Shown here: in pieces, positions 1-8,761 of the stretch | How positions within the stretch are numbered: the first letter of the stretch is position 1 | Layout of the letters: every line of letters starts with the position of its first letter | Assembly: GCF_006352025.1 (NCBI RefSeq) | Contig: NZ_CP040936.1 | Span: forward strand, 1,798,001-1,862,000 | DNA length: 64,000 nucleotides | Origin: Hymenobacter sp. DG01 | GTDB lineage: Bacteria; Bacteroidota; Bacteroidia; Cytophagales; Hymenobacteraceae | Direction of reading: 5' to 3' | The notes under the pieces: model-generated | Seen by the model: the letters and a program-made list of their open reading frames with translations, nothing else | What the model was told of the DNA's origin: nothing | Database searches by the model: none | Made by a program: the position numbers and the translations under genes

Positions 1-1
1 T

Positions 2-781
2 CCCGCGGCTGCCAATAAGCGCCTCTTCGACCGCACGGTGGATGAGCTGAACTTCCGGACCATGGAAACCGTGTACGATAAGTCCTTTGCCCGGGGCAAA
101 TTTCCGGTGTCGCTGCGCACGGCCAAAGCTCGCCGGGAGTTCGATAACTTTCCCGGTCGCGACGACCTGAAAAAGCTATTTCATAACTATAACGGCATTT
201 CCGACCGCTTCAAGAACCGCTTCGGCAAGGGACGTACGGATCTGGTGGAGTTTGAGAAGCAGCTGAATACCATTCTGGTTGACCGCAACTTTGAGTTCTT
301 TATCCGGGTGCTTCCCCGCGACGAGCGCATTGCCCTGATCCGGAGTCTGCAGCGAGCCATTAAGCAGGGTGCCGCCCAGTTTAACGCCTCCCAGGACCCC
401 GCCCCGGAGGAGCTGGCCGCCGACGGAGCCGCCGTGCCGCCCGCCGATATTGACCCGGCCACCGCATCTTCGGCCAATACGACCCCGGAGGCCGTTGCCG
501 CCGAAGACCCGCAGCCCGAGCCGGAAGGGGCGCTGACTTCTCCGGCCGTGGCCTACGCCGGACCTCGCTCCCTCGACACGGCCCCGCGCCACGACTGGAT
601 GGACTACCTGAACCTGCTGCTTTCGGGTAGCTCCCTGCTGCTGCTGCTCTACCTGGTTACCAGCGTCCTGCCCGAGCTGCGCAGCCGCCTCGATGCCCTC
701 ACCGAAGACCAGGAACCCCCTACCCCCCGTACCCGTCGGCCGGCTCCTCTCCCTGAGGACCGCTACGAGGATGAAAATTAA
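2..781 (+). CDS. Hypothetical protein with C-terminal membrane segment (5' end outside window)
   Basis: The reading frame is open from base 2, so the true start lies before the window; the first in-window start codon is a GTG at 38 but the frame upstream of it also looks coding (…NKRLFDRTV). The visible part has a charged, probably helical N-terminal region rich in Arg, Lys and Phe, then an Ala/Pro/Glu-rich low-complexity linker of about 60 residues. A single hydrophobic stretch (LNLLLSGSSLLLLLYLVTSV) follows near the C-terminus and would anchor it in the membrane. The last 30 residues are Pro/Arg/Asp-rich. I do not recognise the family. It lies upstream of dcd in the same direction with a 90-base gap, so co-transcription is possible. 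Confidence 0.7.
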   Translation, partial: PAAANKRLFDRTVDELNFRTMETVYDKSFARGKFPVSLRTAKARREFDNFPGRDDLKKLFHNYNGISDRFKNRFGKGRTDLVEFEKQLNTILVDRNFEFFIRVLPRDERIALIRSLQRAIKQGAAQFNASQDPAPEELAADGAAVPPADIDPATASSANTTPEAVAAEDPQPEPEGALTSPAVAYAGPRSLDTAPRHDWMDYLNLLLSGSSLLLLLYLVTSVLPELRSRLDALTEDQEPPTPRTRRPAPLPEDRYEDEN

Positions 782-844
782 AGATTGAGACATCTGGCTG
801 GCCCAGTGCCGCTGGCAGGCCTGGCCTGTGCCCGTTTCTCACTT

Positions 845-866
845 TTTAATTCTTAATTTTTAATTG
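845..866. repeat. AT-rich TTAATTCTTAATT-type spacer repeat
   Basis: Short run of overlapping TTAATT/CTTAATT units directly before dcd. The same units, in a longer inverted-repeat form, fill the etfB-etfA spacer at 19748-19847. Function unknown. Confidence 0.5.
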
Positions 867-871
867 AAAGC

Positions 872-1408
872 ATGATCCTTACCGACCAGCAGATTCTCGC
901 CGAAATTGAGCGGGGCAACATTGTAATTGAGCCCTACGACCGGAGCTGCCTCGGCACCAACTCCTACGATGTGCACCTGGGCCGCTACCTGGCTACCTAC
1001 CGCGACGCCGTGCTGGATGCCCGCAAGCACAACGAAATCGACGTTTTTGAAATCCCCGAGGAAGGCTACGTGCTGCAGCCCGGCACCTTGTACCTAGGTG
1101 TAACCGAGGAGTACACCGAGAGCCACGCCCACGTACCCTTCCTGGAAGGCAAAAGCAGCGTCGGCCGCTTGGGCATTGATATTCACGCCACGGCCGGCAA
1201 AGGCGACATCGGTTTCTGCAACACCTGGACCCTGGAAATCAGCGTTTCGATGCCTGTGCGGGTGTACCACCTCATGCCCGTAGGCCAGCTAATTTACTTC
1301 GCCGTGCAGGGCGATGTAGAAACCTTCTACAACCGCAAGGCCAACGCCAAGTACAACGACCGCACGGTGAAGCCCGTGGAGTCGATGATGTGGAAAAACA
1401 AGTTCTAA
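872..1408 (+). CDS. dcd: dCTP deaminase
   Basis: A 178-residue protein of the trimeric dUTPase/dCTP deaminase fold that converts dCTP to dUTP (possibly on to dUMP) in the cytoplasm, feeding thymidylate synthesis. The nucleotide-binding motif GKSSVGRLG is at residues 93-101, and the Glu expected to act as general base follows in NTWTLEIS (about residue 122). The N-terminal MILTDQQI and the GTNSYDVHLG segment are typical of Dcd. Length is normal for the family. Whether it is mono- or bifunctional (Dcd-Dut) cannot be settled by eye. Confidence 0.93.
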   Translation: MILTDQQILAEIERGNIVIEPYDRSCLGTNSYDVHLGRYLATYRDAVLDARKHNEIDVFEIPEEGYVLQPGTLYLGVTEEYTESHAHVPFLEGKSSVGRLGIDIHATAGKGDIGFCNTWTLEISVSMPVRVYHLMPVGQLIYFAVQGDVETFYNRKANAKYNDRTVKPVESMMWKNKF

Positions 1409-1598
1409 AAGCCCGCTTCCGGCCCGCTGCACTGCTACCTGACTAGTTGGGTAGTAATGCGGCGGGCCGCATGCTTTTTCCGGGGTAATTAAACTACCTG
1501 GCATAGTTTTTCGTTAAGAACAGACATTCGGTGGGTTTTGCAGTACCATGAACCCGCTGGTTTTCTGTGACTTCGACCTGTCTTAAGCATCCTTTCCG

Positions 1599-2114
1599 AT
1601 GAAAAAGAAACTTGCCGCTGCGGCTGCCTTATTCGTTGCTTCTCTCGGGGCGCATGCCCAGCAGAAGCCCGCCCAGGCCCCGCAGAAGAAACCGACCCCG
1701 GCCGCTGCTCGCCTCAACCCGGTGCAGGCCCACGCCCGCAAGCTCTCGGAGCAAATGGCCCGCGACCTGCGCCTGAATGGCTATCAGAAGAACCGTCTGC
1801 AGGCCATCAACGAAGATAAGCAGGCTAAAATCGTGGCTATCAACCAGAAAAATGCCGGCAACGATAAGCTGATAAAGCAACAGTGCGACGCCGTGTGTAA
1901 GGAGCGCGACAAAGAGCTGCAGGCCGTGCTCAGCACCGACCAGTACAGCGACTATTATGGCTCGCGGCCTACGTACAACGCGTTCAGCATGAACTATAAC
2001 AAGGCAGCCGACGCCATTTTTGTAAACTCGGTGCAGAACCCGCTGCCGGCTAGCAGCAATGGTACCACCATCGGGCCGGCCCGCTCCGCGGCCCCTACCC
2101 CCGGCACCAAGTAG
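1599..2114 (+). CDS. Small exported protein, possibly Spy/LTXXQ-like
   Basis: This 171-residue protein starts with a clear signal peptide (MKKKLAAAAALFVASLGAHAQ, Ala-rich with an AHA-Q cleavage context). The mature part begins with a Pro/Gln/Lys-rich segment, then a probably helical central region (RDLRLNGYQKNRLQAINEDK…) with a ‘LSTDQYSDYY’ motif. This recalls periplasmic helical-hairpin proteins with LTxxQ-like repeats (Spy/CpxP), which act as chaperones or stress sensors; that assignment is a resemblance only. Two Cys (QQCDAVCKE) sit close together. A strong bidirectional terminator follows at once. Confidence 0.75.
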   Translation: MKKKLAAAAALFVASLGAHAQQKPAQAPQKKPTPAAARLNPVQAHARKLSEQMARDLRLNGYQKNRLQAINEDKQAKIVAINQKNAGNDKLIKQQCDAVCKERDKELQAVLSTDQYSDYYGSRPTYNAFSMNYNKAADAIFVNSVQNPLPASSNGTTIGPARSAAPTPGTK

Positions 2115-2142
2115 CAACCTTCCCCGGTAGCTAAAGTCTATA

Positions 2143-2179
2143 AAAAAAGCCGCGCCCGATATCCGGGCGCGGCTTTTTT
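2143..2179. terminator. Bidirectional intrinsic terminator
   Basis: Perfect 16-base inverted repeat (arms 2143-2158 and 2164-2179) with a 5-base loop ATATC, A6 at one end and T6 at the other. It lies between the converging 1599-2114 gene and gldC and can end transcription from both sides. Confidence 0.93.
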
Positions 2180-2198
2180 GTAAGTTAAGCAGAAGGTA

Positions 2199-2537
2199 CT
2201 AGCGCTGTTTGCGCTCCTCTTCCTCAATGTGGTCCATCAGCTGGCGGCACAGGTCGCGCATTTTGGTGGCCATTACCGAATCGTTGGTGGCCGTTACGAT
2301 GCTTTCGGCCATGGCGCCTATGGTGTCCACATAGAAGCGCTTCATTTCATCAACGGGCATTTCCTTGGTCCAGAGGTCAATCTTCATGGTGCCACGCTCG
2401 TCCCGGTCCCAGAGGGCAATGTTGATGGCCTTGGCAAAGTGAATATCGGGGCCCGCATCGGTGGCCGACCAGCTGATGGCCTCGGGTACTTTCTGGTCGT
2501 CGAGGGCAATGCTGAAGCGGATTTCAGACTTCTTCAT
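2199..2537 (-). CDS. gldC: Gliding motility protein GldC
   Basis: The 112-residue sequence matches the GldC family in length and pattern: MKKSEIRF at the start, the ISWSATDAG segment, LWDRDERGTMKIDLWTKEMPVDEMKRF, and a charged C-terminus. GldC is a small cytoplasmic protein linked to gliding motility in Bacteroidota; its biochemical role is not well defined. It lies downstream of dnaN on the same strand. The 216-base spacer between them is bounded by an inverted-repeat pair, the first base of which touches the gldC start codon, so no separate classical promoter is obvious. Confidence 0.9.
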   Translation of the reverse strand: MKKSEIRFSIALDDQKVPEAISWSATDAGPDIHFAKAINIALWDRDERGTMKIDLWTKEMPVDEMKRFYVDTIGAMAESIVTATNDSVMATKMRDLCRQLMDHIEEEERKQR

Positions 2538-2576
2538 ATCACGGATTTAGACGGAATTTTCGAATTTCACGGATTC
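2538..2576. repeat. Dispersed repeat ATCACGGATTTAGACGG (copy C1)
   Basis: About 39 bases of the pattern ATCACGGATTTAGACGG…TTTCACGGATTCG. It starts at the base next to the gldC ATG. A near-identical copy in the opposite orientation lies at 2715-2754, and a third copy at 45368-45406. Confidence 0.8.
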
Positions 2577-2714
2577 GGGCAGCCCTCCGTTCCGGGCCGC
2601 ACGCCGCGCATTTTCCGCTCGGGGCGGAATTGGCTGGCCCGTTGCCGGAGCCAGTGTCACGGTTTCCAACCAACTAAGGCTGAAAGAAGAAAGACGGATT
2701 TTTCGGTCACAGAA

Positions 2715-2754
2715 CGAATCCGTGAAATCCGAAAAATCCGTCTAAATCCGTGAT
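2715..2754. repeat. Dispersed repeat, inverted copy (C2)
   Basis: Reverse complement of C1 with only two or three differences. It ends at the first base of the dnaN stop codon triplet, so the dnaN-gldC spacer is bounded exactly by the two arms and holds about 138 bases between them. Confidence 0.8.
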
Positions 2755-3878
2755 TAAACGTAGTTGTTCAGCATTACGGGCATCACCAGCATCAGGATGC
2801 TCTCGTTGTCATCGGGGGTAGTGGGCATGAGCAGGCCGGCGCGGTTAGGCGTGCTCAGCTCCAGGGTGATTTCCTCGGAGTCGATGTTCGACAGCATTTC
2901 GGTCAGGAACTTAGCGTTAAAGCCGATTTCCATGTCCTCGCCGTCGTACTGGCAGGCCAGCTTTTCGTTGGCTTCATTGCTGAAGTCCAGGTCCTCGGCC
3001 GATACCGTCAGCTCGGAGCCAGCCAGGCGCAGGCGCACCTGGTGAGTGGTTTTGTTGGAGTAGATGCTGATGCGCTTTACCGAGTTCAGAATCTCCTGGC
3101 GGCTGATAATGAGCCTGTTGGGGTTGCTTACCGGAATTACGTTCTCGTAATCGGGGTAGCGCTCATCAATCAGGCGGCACACGAGGCGCATCTGGTTGAA
3201 ACTGAAGAAGGCGTTGGAATTGTTGAACTCCACGCGCACGGTAGTAGCCTCGGAGGGCAGAGCACCTTTCAGCAGATTAAAGGCCTTGCGCGGAATGATG
3301 ATGTTGGCGGTCTGACCAGCGCCCACATCGGAGCGGCGGTAGCGCAGCAGGCGGTGCCCATCGGTAGCCACGAAGGTTACCTGGTTATCAGCCAGCTGCA
3401 CCAGAATACCCGTCATGGCGGGACGCAGTTCATCGGTGCTTACCGCGAAGATGGTTTTGTTGATAGCCCGCGACAGGGACGACGACGGAATTTCCACGGG
3501 AGCCGAGCCCTTCACTACCGGCACGCGGGGGAAGTCGGTGGCGTTTTCGCCAGCCAGCTTGTAGCGGCCATTGGAGCTGGCAATTTCAATGGTGTAGGTT
3601 TCCTCGTCCAGGGTGAAGGTCACGGGCTGGTCGGGCAGGTTCTTGAGGGTATCGAGCAGAATGCGGGCCGGCGCGGCAATGCGGCCGCTTTCGCGAGCCT
3701 CCACGGGCAGCTCCGTCATCATACTGGTTTCCAGATCGGAGGCCGTAATCGTCAGCTTGCCGTCCTCGATTTCAAAGAGAAAATTCTCCAGAATCGGCAC
3801 CACGGGGTTGTTCGTGACCACGCCATTAATGCTCTGGAGCTGCTTGAGCAGGGCGGAAGACGAGACGATAAACTTCAT
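2754..3878 (-). CDS. dnaN: DNA polymerase III beta subunit (sliding clamp)
   Basis: The ring-shaped clamp that tethers replicative polymerase to DNA. The 374-residue form starting MKFIVSSSALLKQL has normal length and the three repeated clamp domains. Typical stretches are visible: EIEDGKLTITASDLETSM, VATDGHRLLRYRR, LVCRLIDERYPDYENVIP and the C-terminal MLVMPVMLNNYV. An in-frame ATG 27 codons upstream (3959) was rejected because the extra residues are unlike the family and a consensus -7 box (3916-3923) lies inside that extension. dnaA is not in the window, so dnaN is not in a dnaA-dnaN arrangement here; gldC follows on the same strand. Confidence 0.97.
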   Translation of the reverse strand: MKFIVSSSALLKQLQSINGVVTNNPVVPILENFLFEIEDGKLTITASDLETSMMTELPVEARESGRIAAPARILLDTLKNLPDQPVTFTLDEETYTIEIASSNGRYKLAGENATDFPRVPVVKGSAPVEIPSSSLSRAINKTIFAVSTDELRPAMTGILVQLADNQVTFVATDGHRLLRYRRSDVGAGQTANIIIPRKAFNLLKGALPSEATTVRVEFNNSNAFFSFNQMRLVCRLIDERYPDYENVIPVSNPNRLIISRQEILNSVKRISIYSNKTTHQVRLRLAGSELTVSAEDLDFSNEANEKLACQYDGEDMEIGFNAKFLTEMLSNIDSEEITLELSTPNRAGLLMPTTPDDNESILMLVMPVMLNNYV

Positions 3879-3915
3879 ACAAGGGGCGGGTTTCGGTCGG
3901 TTTTTTCTAAGAGGA

Positions 3916-3923
3916 CAAAGATA
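3916..3923 (-). promoter_or_regulatory. Candidate dnaN promoter, -7 box TATCTTTG
   Basis: Perfect match on the minus strand to the Bacteroidota -7 element TAnnTTTG, 38 bases before the chosen dnaN ATG. No clear -33 TTG is seen at the usual distance. It supports the start at 3878. Confidence 0.55.
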
Positions 3924-4124
3924 GGGAACGGCAGTGGGTTTGGAAACCGCTTTATGCAATCCGAAGCGGGCCTTCCCATTTTTCGCCTGGTTTTTTCGGG
4001 TGGCGAGCAGCCAGGCGGCAGCGCCTGAGACCGTCTGCAGTCAAGCTCAACTATTGTCTTCTATCGGCAAAAAGACTAATTAGCCTCTTTCTATATTACC
4101 TGTCTTCCTGCAAACGCTCCGTCC

Positions 4125-4571
4125 ATGCCCCCTTCCGCACTTCATCACTTAGTGTACCAAAGTGTATCTACCATGCTCCTGACGGAGGAAGACCTTGAGA
4201 AGCTCCTGAAGCAGTCCCGCGCCTGGAACGAGTCGCACGGCTTAACTGGCCTGTTGCTTTACTCCGAGGGTCATATTATGCAGGTGCTGGAAGGCCATGA
4301 GGAAGACGTACGCTACATTTTCGGGCGTATTGAACACGACCAACGTCATTTTGGCGTAACTAAGCTGTCGGATGGGCCTATTCAGTCCCGGAATTTTACG
4401 CAGTGGTCTATGGGCTTCACCGTGCTGGACCCAACTGCTTTTCAGCAGCTCTCCGGCTACCAGAACCCCAACAGCCCTACCTCCTTCCTGGCTACCTACT
4501 CTGAAAACGGAAATATTTCTCTGCACGAACTGCTCGCGTCCTTCGCCGACCAGGACAAAATGGTTTTGTAG
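4125..4571 (+). CDS. BLUF-domain blue-light sensor protein
   Basis: A 148-residue protein made almost entirely of one BLUF (blue light using FAD) domain. The residues that form the flavin photocycle are present: Tyr11 (LVYQS), Asn35 (RAWNESHGLTGLLLY), Gln53 (IMQVLEG), and the WSMGF motif with Trp94/Met96. The HDQRHFGV segment after the domain core is also typical. There is no output domain, so it should act by protein-protein contact, as short BLUF proteins do. It is transcribed toward the kaiCBB-kinase operon and its end is 60 bases from the kinase stop codon. A functional link to that cluster is inferred from position only. Confidence 0.93.
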   Translation: MPPSALHHLVYQSVSTMLLTEEDLEKLLKQSRAWNESHGLTGLLLYSEGHIMQVLEGHEEDVRYIFGRIEHDQRHFGVTKLSDGPIQSRNFTQWSMGFTVLDPTAFQQLSGYQNPNSPTSFLATYSENGNISLHELLASFADQDKMVL

Positions 4572-4631
4572 GCCGGCGCGGGCATGGTGCCGCCCGGGCT
4601 GCGCCCTGCTCTCCGCCGCAACGGTTGGCGT

Positions 4632-6341
4632 CTAGCGCCTGAAGTACACGGAAAAGGTGGTGCCCTCTCCTACCTGGCTCTGCACCTCAATGCGGCCGCC
4701 GGCGTTATCCACCATTTTCTTGACCATATACAGGCCAATGCCGCTCCCCTCCACATGGTCGTGAAACCGCTGGAACATGGAAAACATCTTGTGGGTGGCT
4801 TCCGGCTTCAGCCCCAACCCGTTGTCCTGCACCTCCAGCAGCACGTACTTCTCCAGCTGGCTGGTCCGGATGTGCACTCGCGCCGCCCGCTCCGGCGAGC
4901 GGTACTTGAAGGCATTGCTGAGCAGATTGTAGATAATGCTGCGCAGGTTTTTTTCAGCAAACGAAATGGTGGGGCAGCTGCCCACGGTTACTTCCAGCAC
5001 GCCGCCGGCCTCCTGTACCAGGGGGGCCAGATCCAGGCTGACCTCCCGAATAAGGGTAGCCAGATCCACCGTGGCTATGGGCTGGTCGTTTTCCTTCTGC
5101 AGCTTGGTAACTTCGGTCAGGTGCTCAATGGTGCGCTTGAAGCGGTCCACGGAATCCTGCATCATATTCAGCAGCAGCTCCACCTGCTCTCCACAGGGCG
5201 TGTCCAGCTCCGGTAGCAGCGCGTGCAGTAGCCCCTCAATGTTGTTGATAGGGGCCTTCAGGTCGTGGGAGGCAGTGTAGATAAAGTTATCCAGGTCGGC
5301 GTTGACACGGGTAAGACGCTCGTTGTTTTCCTGCAGCTCCCGCTGGGCGCGGTCAATGCGCTCCTGGGCCAGGCGGTGCTCGTGGATGTCGGTGTAGGTG
5401 CCAATCCACTGAATGATTTCGCCCTGCTCGTTGCGGGAGGGTAGGGCCCGGCCCAGCATCCAGCGGTAGTGGCCCTGGTGGTTTTTAATCCGGCACTCTA
5501 CCTCCAGCGCCGTTCCCATCGTAAGGCTGTTGCGCCAGCGCGCCATGGCAGTGGGCAAGTCCTCGGGGTGAATGTTGGCTTTGATGTTGCTGCCCGAAGG
5601 GGTCAGGTTATCCTGGCCGGTGTAGTAAAACCACTGGCGGTTCAGAAAAGTATTATGCCCGCCGGGACTGGCCGTCCAGGCAATCTGCGGAATACCCTCT
5701 AGCATACGGTTGGCTTCGGCCGCGGCCTGCGCAATGGCTGCCTGGGCCTGCTGCTGGCGCAACAGCTCCTGCTGCTGGTGTTCCAGCAGGCTGTTCTGCT
5801 CCTGCACGCGCGCCCGGATATCCTCAATTTCCCGCTGGGCCGAGAGGTCGGTGATGATAATGGCCAGCACTGGCATACCATCAAAATCCAGCACGTTCAT
5901 CGAGACGGAAAACGGTTGCAGCAGGCCCGATTTTGTTTGCAGGGGTATTTCACCGCGGCTTTTGCTTTCCCAGCCTTTCTCCAGCAGCCCGTGCCAGTAC
6001 GTGCGAAACGCCAGGGGCACAAAGCTCTGGAAGGAGCTGCCAATGACTTCTTCCAGGGCCAGCCCCAGCAGCCCGGCCAGCGAAGCATTGCCGTAAAGCA
6101 CCGTAGCATCCCGGCTCAGCAGCAGGGCGCCTTCGTTCATTTGCTCAATGAGGGTGCGGTAGCCCTGGTCGGCGCTTTGCAGTGTAAAGATGCGGGGACC
6201 TTCGGCACTTTGCACGGCCAGCGCGTCAACGGCGCCGGTACGAATGGCCGTAATCAGCTCCTCTGCTTCCAGCAGCTGCTGGCGCAATTCCTCATTTTCG
6301 CGGAGCAAGCCGGCGGCACAGGGCTGGTCTTTATCACTCAT
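4632..6341 (-). CDS. PAS-PAS sensor histidine kinase of the kai operon
   Basis: A 569-residue soluble kinase with no membrane segments. Order: short N-terminal coiled coil (RENEELRQQLLEAEEL), a first PAS domain (about 60-175), a coiled-coil linker (LEHQQQELLRQQQAQAA), a second PAS domain of PAS_3 type with PAC (about 205-330), HisKA with phospho-acceptor His359 (TASHDLKAPINN), and HATPase with N box (NLLSNAFKYRS), G1 (DNGLGL), F (MFSMFQRF) and G2 (GSGIGLYMVKKM). Its start overlaps the kaiB stop by 4 bases (ATGA), so it is the last gene of the kai operon. Unlike cyanobacterial SasA it has no KaiB-like sensor domain. No cognate response regulator is adjacent. Confidence 0.93.
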   Translation of the reverse strand: MSDKDQPCAAGLLRENEELRQQLLEAEELITAIRTGAVDALAVQSAEGPRIFTLQSADQGYRTLIEQMNEGALLLSRDATVLYGNASLAGLLGLALEEVIGSSFQSFVPLAFRTYWHGLLEKGWESKSRGEIPLQTKSGLLQPFSVSMNVLDFDGMPVLAIIITDLSAQREIEDIRARVQEQNSLLEHQQQELLRQQQAQAAIAQAAAEANRMLEGIPQIAWTASPGGHNTFLNRQWFYYTGQDNLTPSGSNIKANIHPEDLPTAMARWRNSLTMGTALEVECRIKNHQGHYRWMLGRALPSRNEQGEIIQWIGTYTDIHEHRLAQERIDRAQRELQENNERLTRVNADLDNFIYTASHDLKAPINNIEGLLHALLPELDTPCGEQVELLLNMMQDSVDRFKRTIEHLTEVTKLQKENDQPIATVDLATLIREVSLDLAPLVQEAGGVLEVTVGSCPTISFAEKNLRSIIYNLLSNAFKYRSPERAARVHIRTSQLEKYVLLEVQDNGLGLKPEATHKMFSMFQRFHDHVEGSGIGLYMVKKMVDNAGGRIEVQSQVGEGTTFSVYFRR

Positions 6342-6664
6342 GGGCGGACGCGGTCTGGGCCCTGCGGTGGCGACAGGCCCAGGGCCAGCAGCACCTTATC
6401 ATGTTCCGAAAGATCCCCGATCAGGCGGCGGGCCGGGAGGGGCGTTTTTTTAATCAGGGTTGGAGCCGCCACAATCTGCTCCTGCTTGGCCAGCTCTGGC
6501 TGTTGATAGATGTCAATGATCAGCAATTCGTAGCGGTTTTTCAAATGCTGCTCACAGATGGCCTTAATGTTGCGCACAGCCCGCGTAGAGTTGGGAGTAG
6601 CGCCGGTAATATAAAGATGCAGCACATAGTCGGCGGCACCTTCAGGTTGTTCCTCTGATTCCAT
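6338..6664 (-). CDS. kaiB: KaiB-family protein (second copy in operon)
   Basis: A 108-residue KaiB-like protein. Visible family signatures: YVLHLYITGATPNSTRAV at the start of the fold, CEQHLKNRYELLIIDIYQQPELAKQEQIVAAPTLIK, and the C-terminal RRLIGDLSEHDKVLLALGL. In cyanobacteria KaiB binds the CI ring of phosphorylated KaiC and switches fold; here there is no KaiA, so the output is unknown. It is separated by only 9 bases from the upstream kaiB and overlaps the downstream kinase by 4 bases. It differs clearly from the first copy in the C-terminal GLD motif (LALGL), which suggests distinct roles. Confidence 0.93.
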   Translation of the reverse strand: MESEEQPEGAADYVLHLYITGATPNSTRAVRNIKAICEQHLKNRYELLIIDIYQQPELAKQEQIVAAPTLIKKTPLPARRLIGDLSEHDKVLLALGLSPPQGPDRVRP

Positions 6665-6673
6665 CCGTGGGGT

Positions 6674-6991
6674 TTACTTGCTCTCAACCGCCCGGATGTC
6701 TAATCCAACCAGTACGCGCTCCTGGTTCGACAGGTCGCCAATTATTTTACGAATCGGGGCGGGTACCTTGCGCACCAGCGTCGGGATGGCCAGGATCTGG
6801 TCGCCGGCCGCCAGCTGCGGATGCACCAGCAAATCAATTACTTCCAGCTTGTAGCGACCCTTCAGGTGCTGCTCGCAGTACGACTTCAGATTCGCCAGGG
6901 CCGTAACCGACTTAGCCGTCTGGCCGGCCACGTAGAGGCGCAGTTCCCATATTTCATCTTCGGCGGCGGTAGTTGCAAGCGGGGTCTCCAT
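6674..6991 (-). CDS. kaiB: KaiB-family protein (first copy in operon)
   Basis: A 105-residue KaiB homologue closer to the cyanobacterial pattern than its neighbour: [59 protein letters not shown] and the well-kept [19 protein letters not shown]. It lies 41 bases after kaiC and 9 bases before the second kaiB, all on one strand, which marks a single transcript. It is expected to bind the KaiC ring and relay its state. Confidence 0.94.
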   Translation of the reverse strand: METPLATTAAEDEIWELRLYVAGQTAKSVTALANLKSYCEQHLKGRYKLEVIDLLVHPQLAAGDQILAIPTLVRKVPAPIRKIIGDLSNQERVLVGLDIRAVESK

Positions 6992-7032
6992 ACTCTGGGA
7001 ACGGTGTAAGTGGGGAAGAAGGTAGTGGAGCC

Positions 7033-8742
7033 CTATTCGGGAGACGAGGAACCTGCCATGTTTTGCCGGTTGTAGCGCAGGGCCTGCTGGCGCATCAGCT
7101 CATCGTGGTTGATTTGCCGCAGCTCCTCTTCCACTGACTCAAATTCCGTGCGCAAGTTGGTGATGGTGGCTTCCAGCACCCGGCGCTTGCGCTCCAGCTC
7201 CCGGTCTTTGCGCTCCAGCTCCTGTTGGTTAGCCAGGGCCTCGGCCTGCTCCTTTATCTGCTGGGTCAGGCGGCTGGCCCCCGTAACGATGCCCGTGGGG
7301 CCGATTACTACATCCAGCAGGCGAATGCCCTGGTCGGTAACGAGAAACTCGCGGACTTGGTTGGAATGCGCCATGCCGCGGGCCTTCAGAATGCTGATGC
7401 CACGGTTCCGCTCCCCTACCCCCTCCAGGTCGCGTACACTCAGCCAGGTATCCACCAGAGAAGACACACCTTCCTCGGTCATTTCCTGCTGAATATTGCG
7501 CCCACTGATAAGGGAAGTGAACAGAGCCGTGATGTTGTTGACCTTCAGGAAGTCGATGAGGCGGGTGAGCATGCTGCGCACCTCGGCAATATTGCCCACC
7601 GTAATCAGGTTGCTGATGGGGTCAATGACTACTGCTTCCGGCTGCCAGTCTTTAATAAACTTGTGCAGTGTGACGAGGTGCTTTTCGAGGCCGTTGAGGG
7701 TAGGCCGCGAGGCTTCAATATGCAGCAGGCCCTGCTGCTGGTACTTGTCCAGATCAATGCCCACGGAGCGCATGTTGCGCACGAGCTGCTGCGGCGATTC
7801 TTCGAAGGCAAAGAACAGGCAGCGTTTTCCTAAGCGGCAGGTTTCCGCGGCAAAAGCTGCCGCCAGCGTGGTTTTGGCGGTGCCAGCCGTACCGGTAACC
7901 AGAATACTGCTGCCCTTAAAGAAGCCACGGCGCCCGAACATTTCATCGAGGGCCGGAATGCCCGAAGACACGATTTCGTCGGACACCTCGTGGGCCAGCT
8001 TGAGGCTGGTAACGGGCAGTACCGAAATGCCTTCCTCGGTGATGAGGTAGGGGTATTCGTTGGTGCCGTGGGTACTGCCACGGTATTTTACAATACGCAG
8101 GCGGCGGGTGGTAATCTGCTCAATCACGCGGTTATCGAGCAGGATAACGCAGTCGGACACGTACTCTTCCAGGCCCTGGCGGGTAAGAGAGCCCTCGCCC
8201 CGCTCGGCCGTAATGATGGTGGTTACGCCTTTATCCTTCAGCCAGCGAAACAGCCGCCGGATTTCAGAGCGAAGAATGGCCTGGTTCGGGAAGCCCGAGA
8301 ATAAAGCCTCAATGGTATCGAGCACTACCCGCTTGGCCCCGATGGAGTCAATGGCGTAGCCCAGCCGGATGAACAAGCCTTCCAGGTCGTACTCGCCGGT
8401 TTCCTCGATTTCGGAGCGGTCTACGTGTACGTGGTCGAGGCGGAGCTTACCCTGGTCCTGTAAAGCTTGGAGGTCGAAGCCCAGGGAGGTAACGTTGGCG
8501 GCCAGCTCATCGGCGGTTTCCTCGAAGGCCATCAGCACGCCCGGCTCGTTGTAGTCCAGAATGCCGCGCACCAGAAACTCCACGCCCATCAGGGTTTTGC
8601 CACAGCCGGCGCTACCACACACCAGGGTGGGCCGGCCCAGCGGCAAGCCTCCTTCGGTTATCTCATCCAGGCCATCAATGCCCGTAGGAGTTTTAGGCAG
8701 CTGAGGCCCGAGAGGAGCGGAATAAGTGGCGGCGTCTTGCAT
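7033..8742 (-). CDS. kaiC: KaiC-family double ATPase
   Basis: A 569-residue RecA-type double-domain ATPase. CI: Walker A GSAGCGKT (43-50), catalytic Glu pair FEE (74-75), Walker B VVLDT, and [16 protein letters not shown]: Walker A GTAGTAKT (284-291), FEES (314-315), VVIDP, and LKARGMAHS. The CII segment aligned without gaps to the autophosphorylation loop of Synechococcus KaiC reads GVSSLVDT, placing Ser427 and Ser428 at the S431/T432 sites, so autokinase activity is plausible. From about residue 490 the cyanobacterial A-loop tail is replaced by a long charged coiled coil (about 490-555). No kaiA is present. It is the first gene of the operon, with a TATCTTTG -7 box 20 bases before the ATG. 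Confidence 0.95.
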   Translation of the reverse strand: MQDAATYSAPLGPQLPKTPTGIDGLDEITEGGLPLGRPTLVCGSAGCGKTLMGVEFLVRGILDYNEPGVLMAFEETADELAANVTSLGFDLQALQDQGKLRLDHVHVDRSEIEETGEYDLEGLFIRLGYAIDSIGAKRVVLDTIEALFSGFPNQAILRSEIRRLFRWLKDKGVTTIITAERGEGSLTRQGLEEYVSDCVILLDNRVIEQITTRRLRIVKYRGSTHGTNEYPYLITEEGISVLPVTSLKLAHEVSDEIVSSGIPALDEMFGRRGFFKGSSILVTGTAGTAKTTLAAAFAAETCRLGKRCLFFAFEESPQQLVRNMRSVGIDLDKYQQQGLLHIEASRPTLNGLEKHLVTLHKFIKDWQPEAVVIDPISNLITVGNIAEVRSMLTRLIDFLKVNNITALFTSLISGRNIQQEMTEEGVSSLVDTWLSVRDLEGVGERNRGISILKARGMAHSNQVREFLVTDQGIRLLDVVIGPTGIVTGASRLTQQIKEQAEALANQQELERKDRELERKRRVLEATITNLRTEFESVEEELRQINHDELMRQQALRYNRQNMAGSSSPE

Positions 8743-8761
8743 ATAACACTAGCGTTTCCAA

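Noticed and set aside
3042..4028. 328-codon ORF antisense to dnaN
   Set aside because: It mirrors a conserved essential gene, shows no domain, and long antisense frames are common in GC-rich DNA. The same reasoning removes 9720-10748, 31106-32140, 36316-37434 and 50836-52035.
2754..4124. Replication origin beside dnaN
   Set aside because: No dnaA gene, no cluster of DnaA-box-like sequences and no AT-rich unwinding tract were seen; dnaN is often away from the origin in Bacteroidota.
4125..8742. A kaiA gene in the Kai cluster
   Set aside because: No ORF in or near the operon resembles KaiA; all four genes have other clear assignments.
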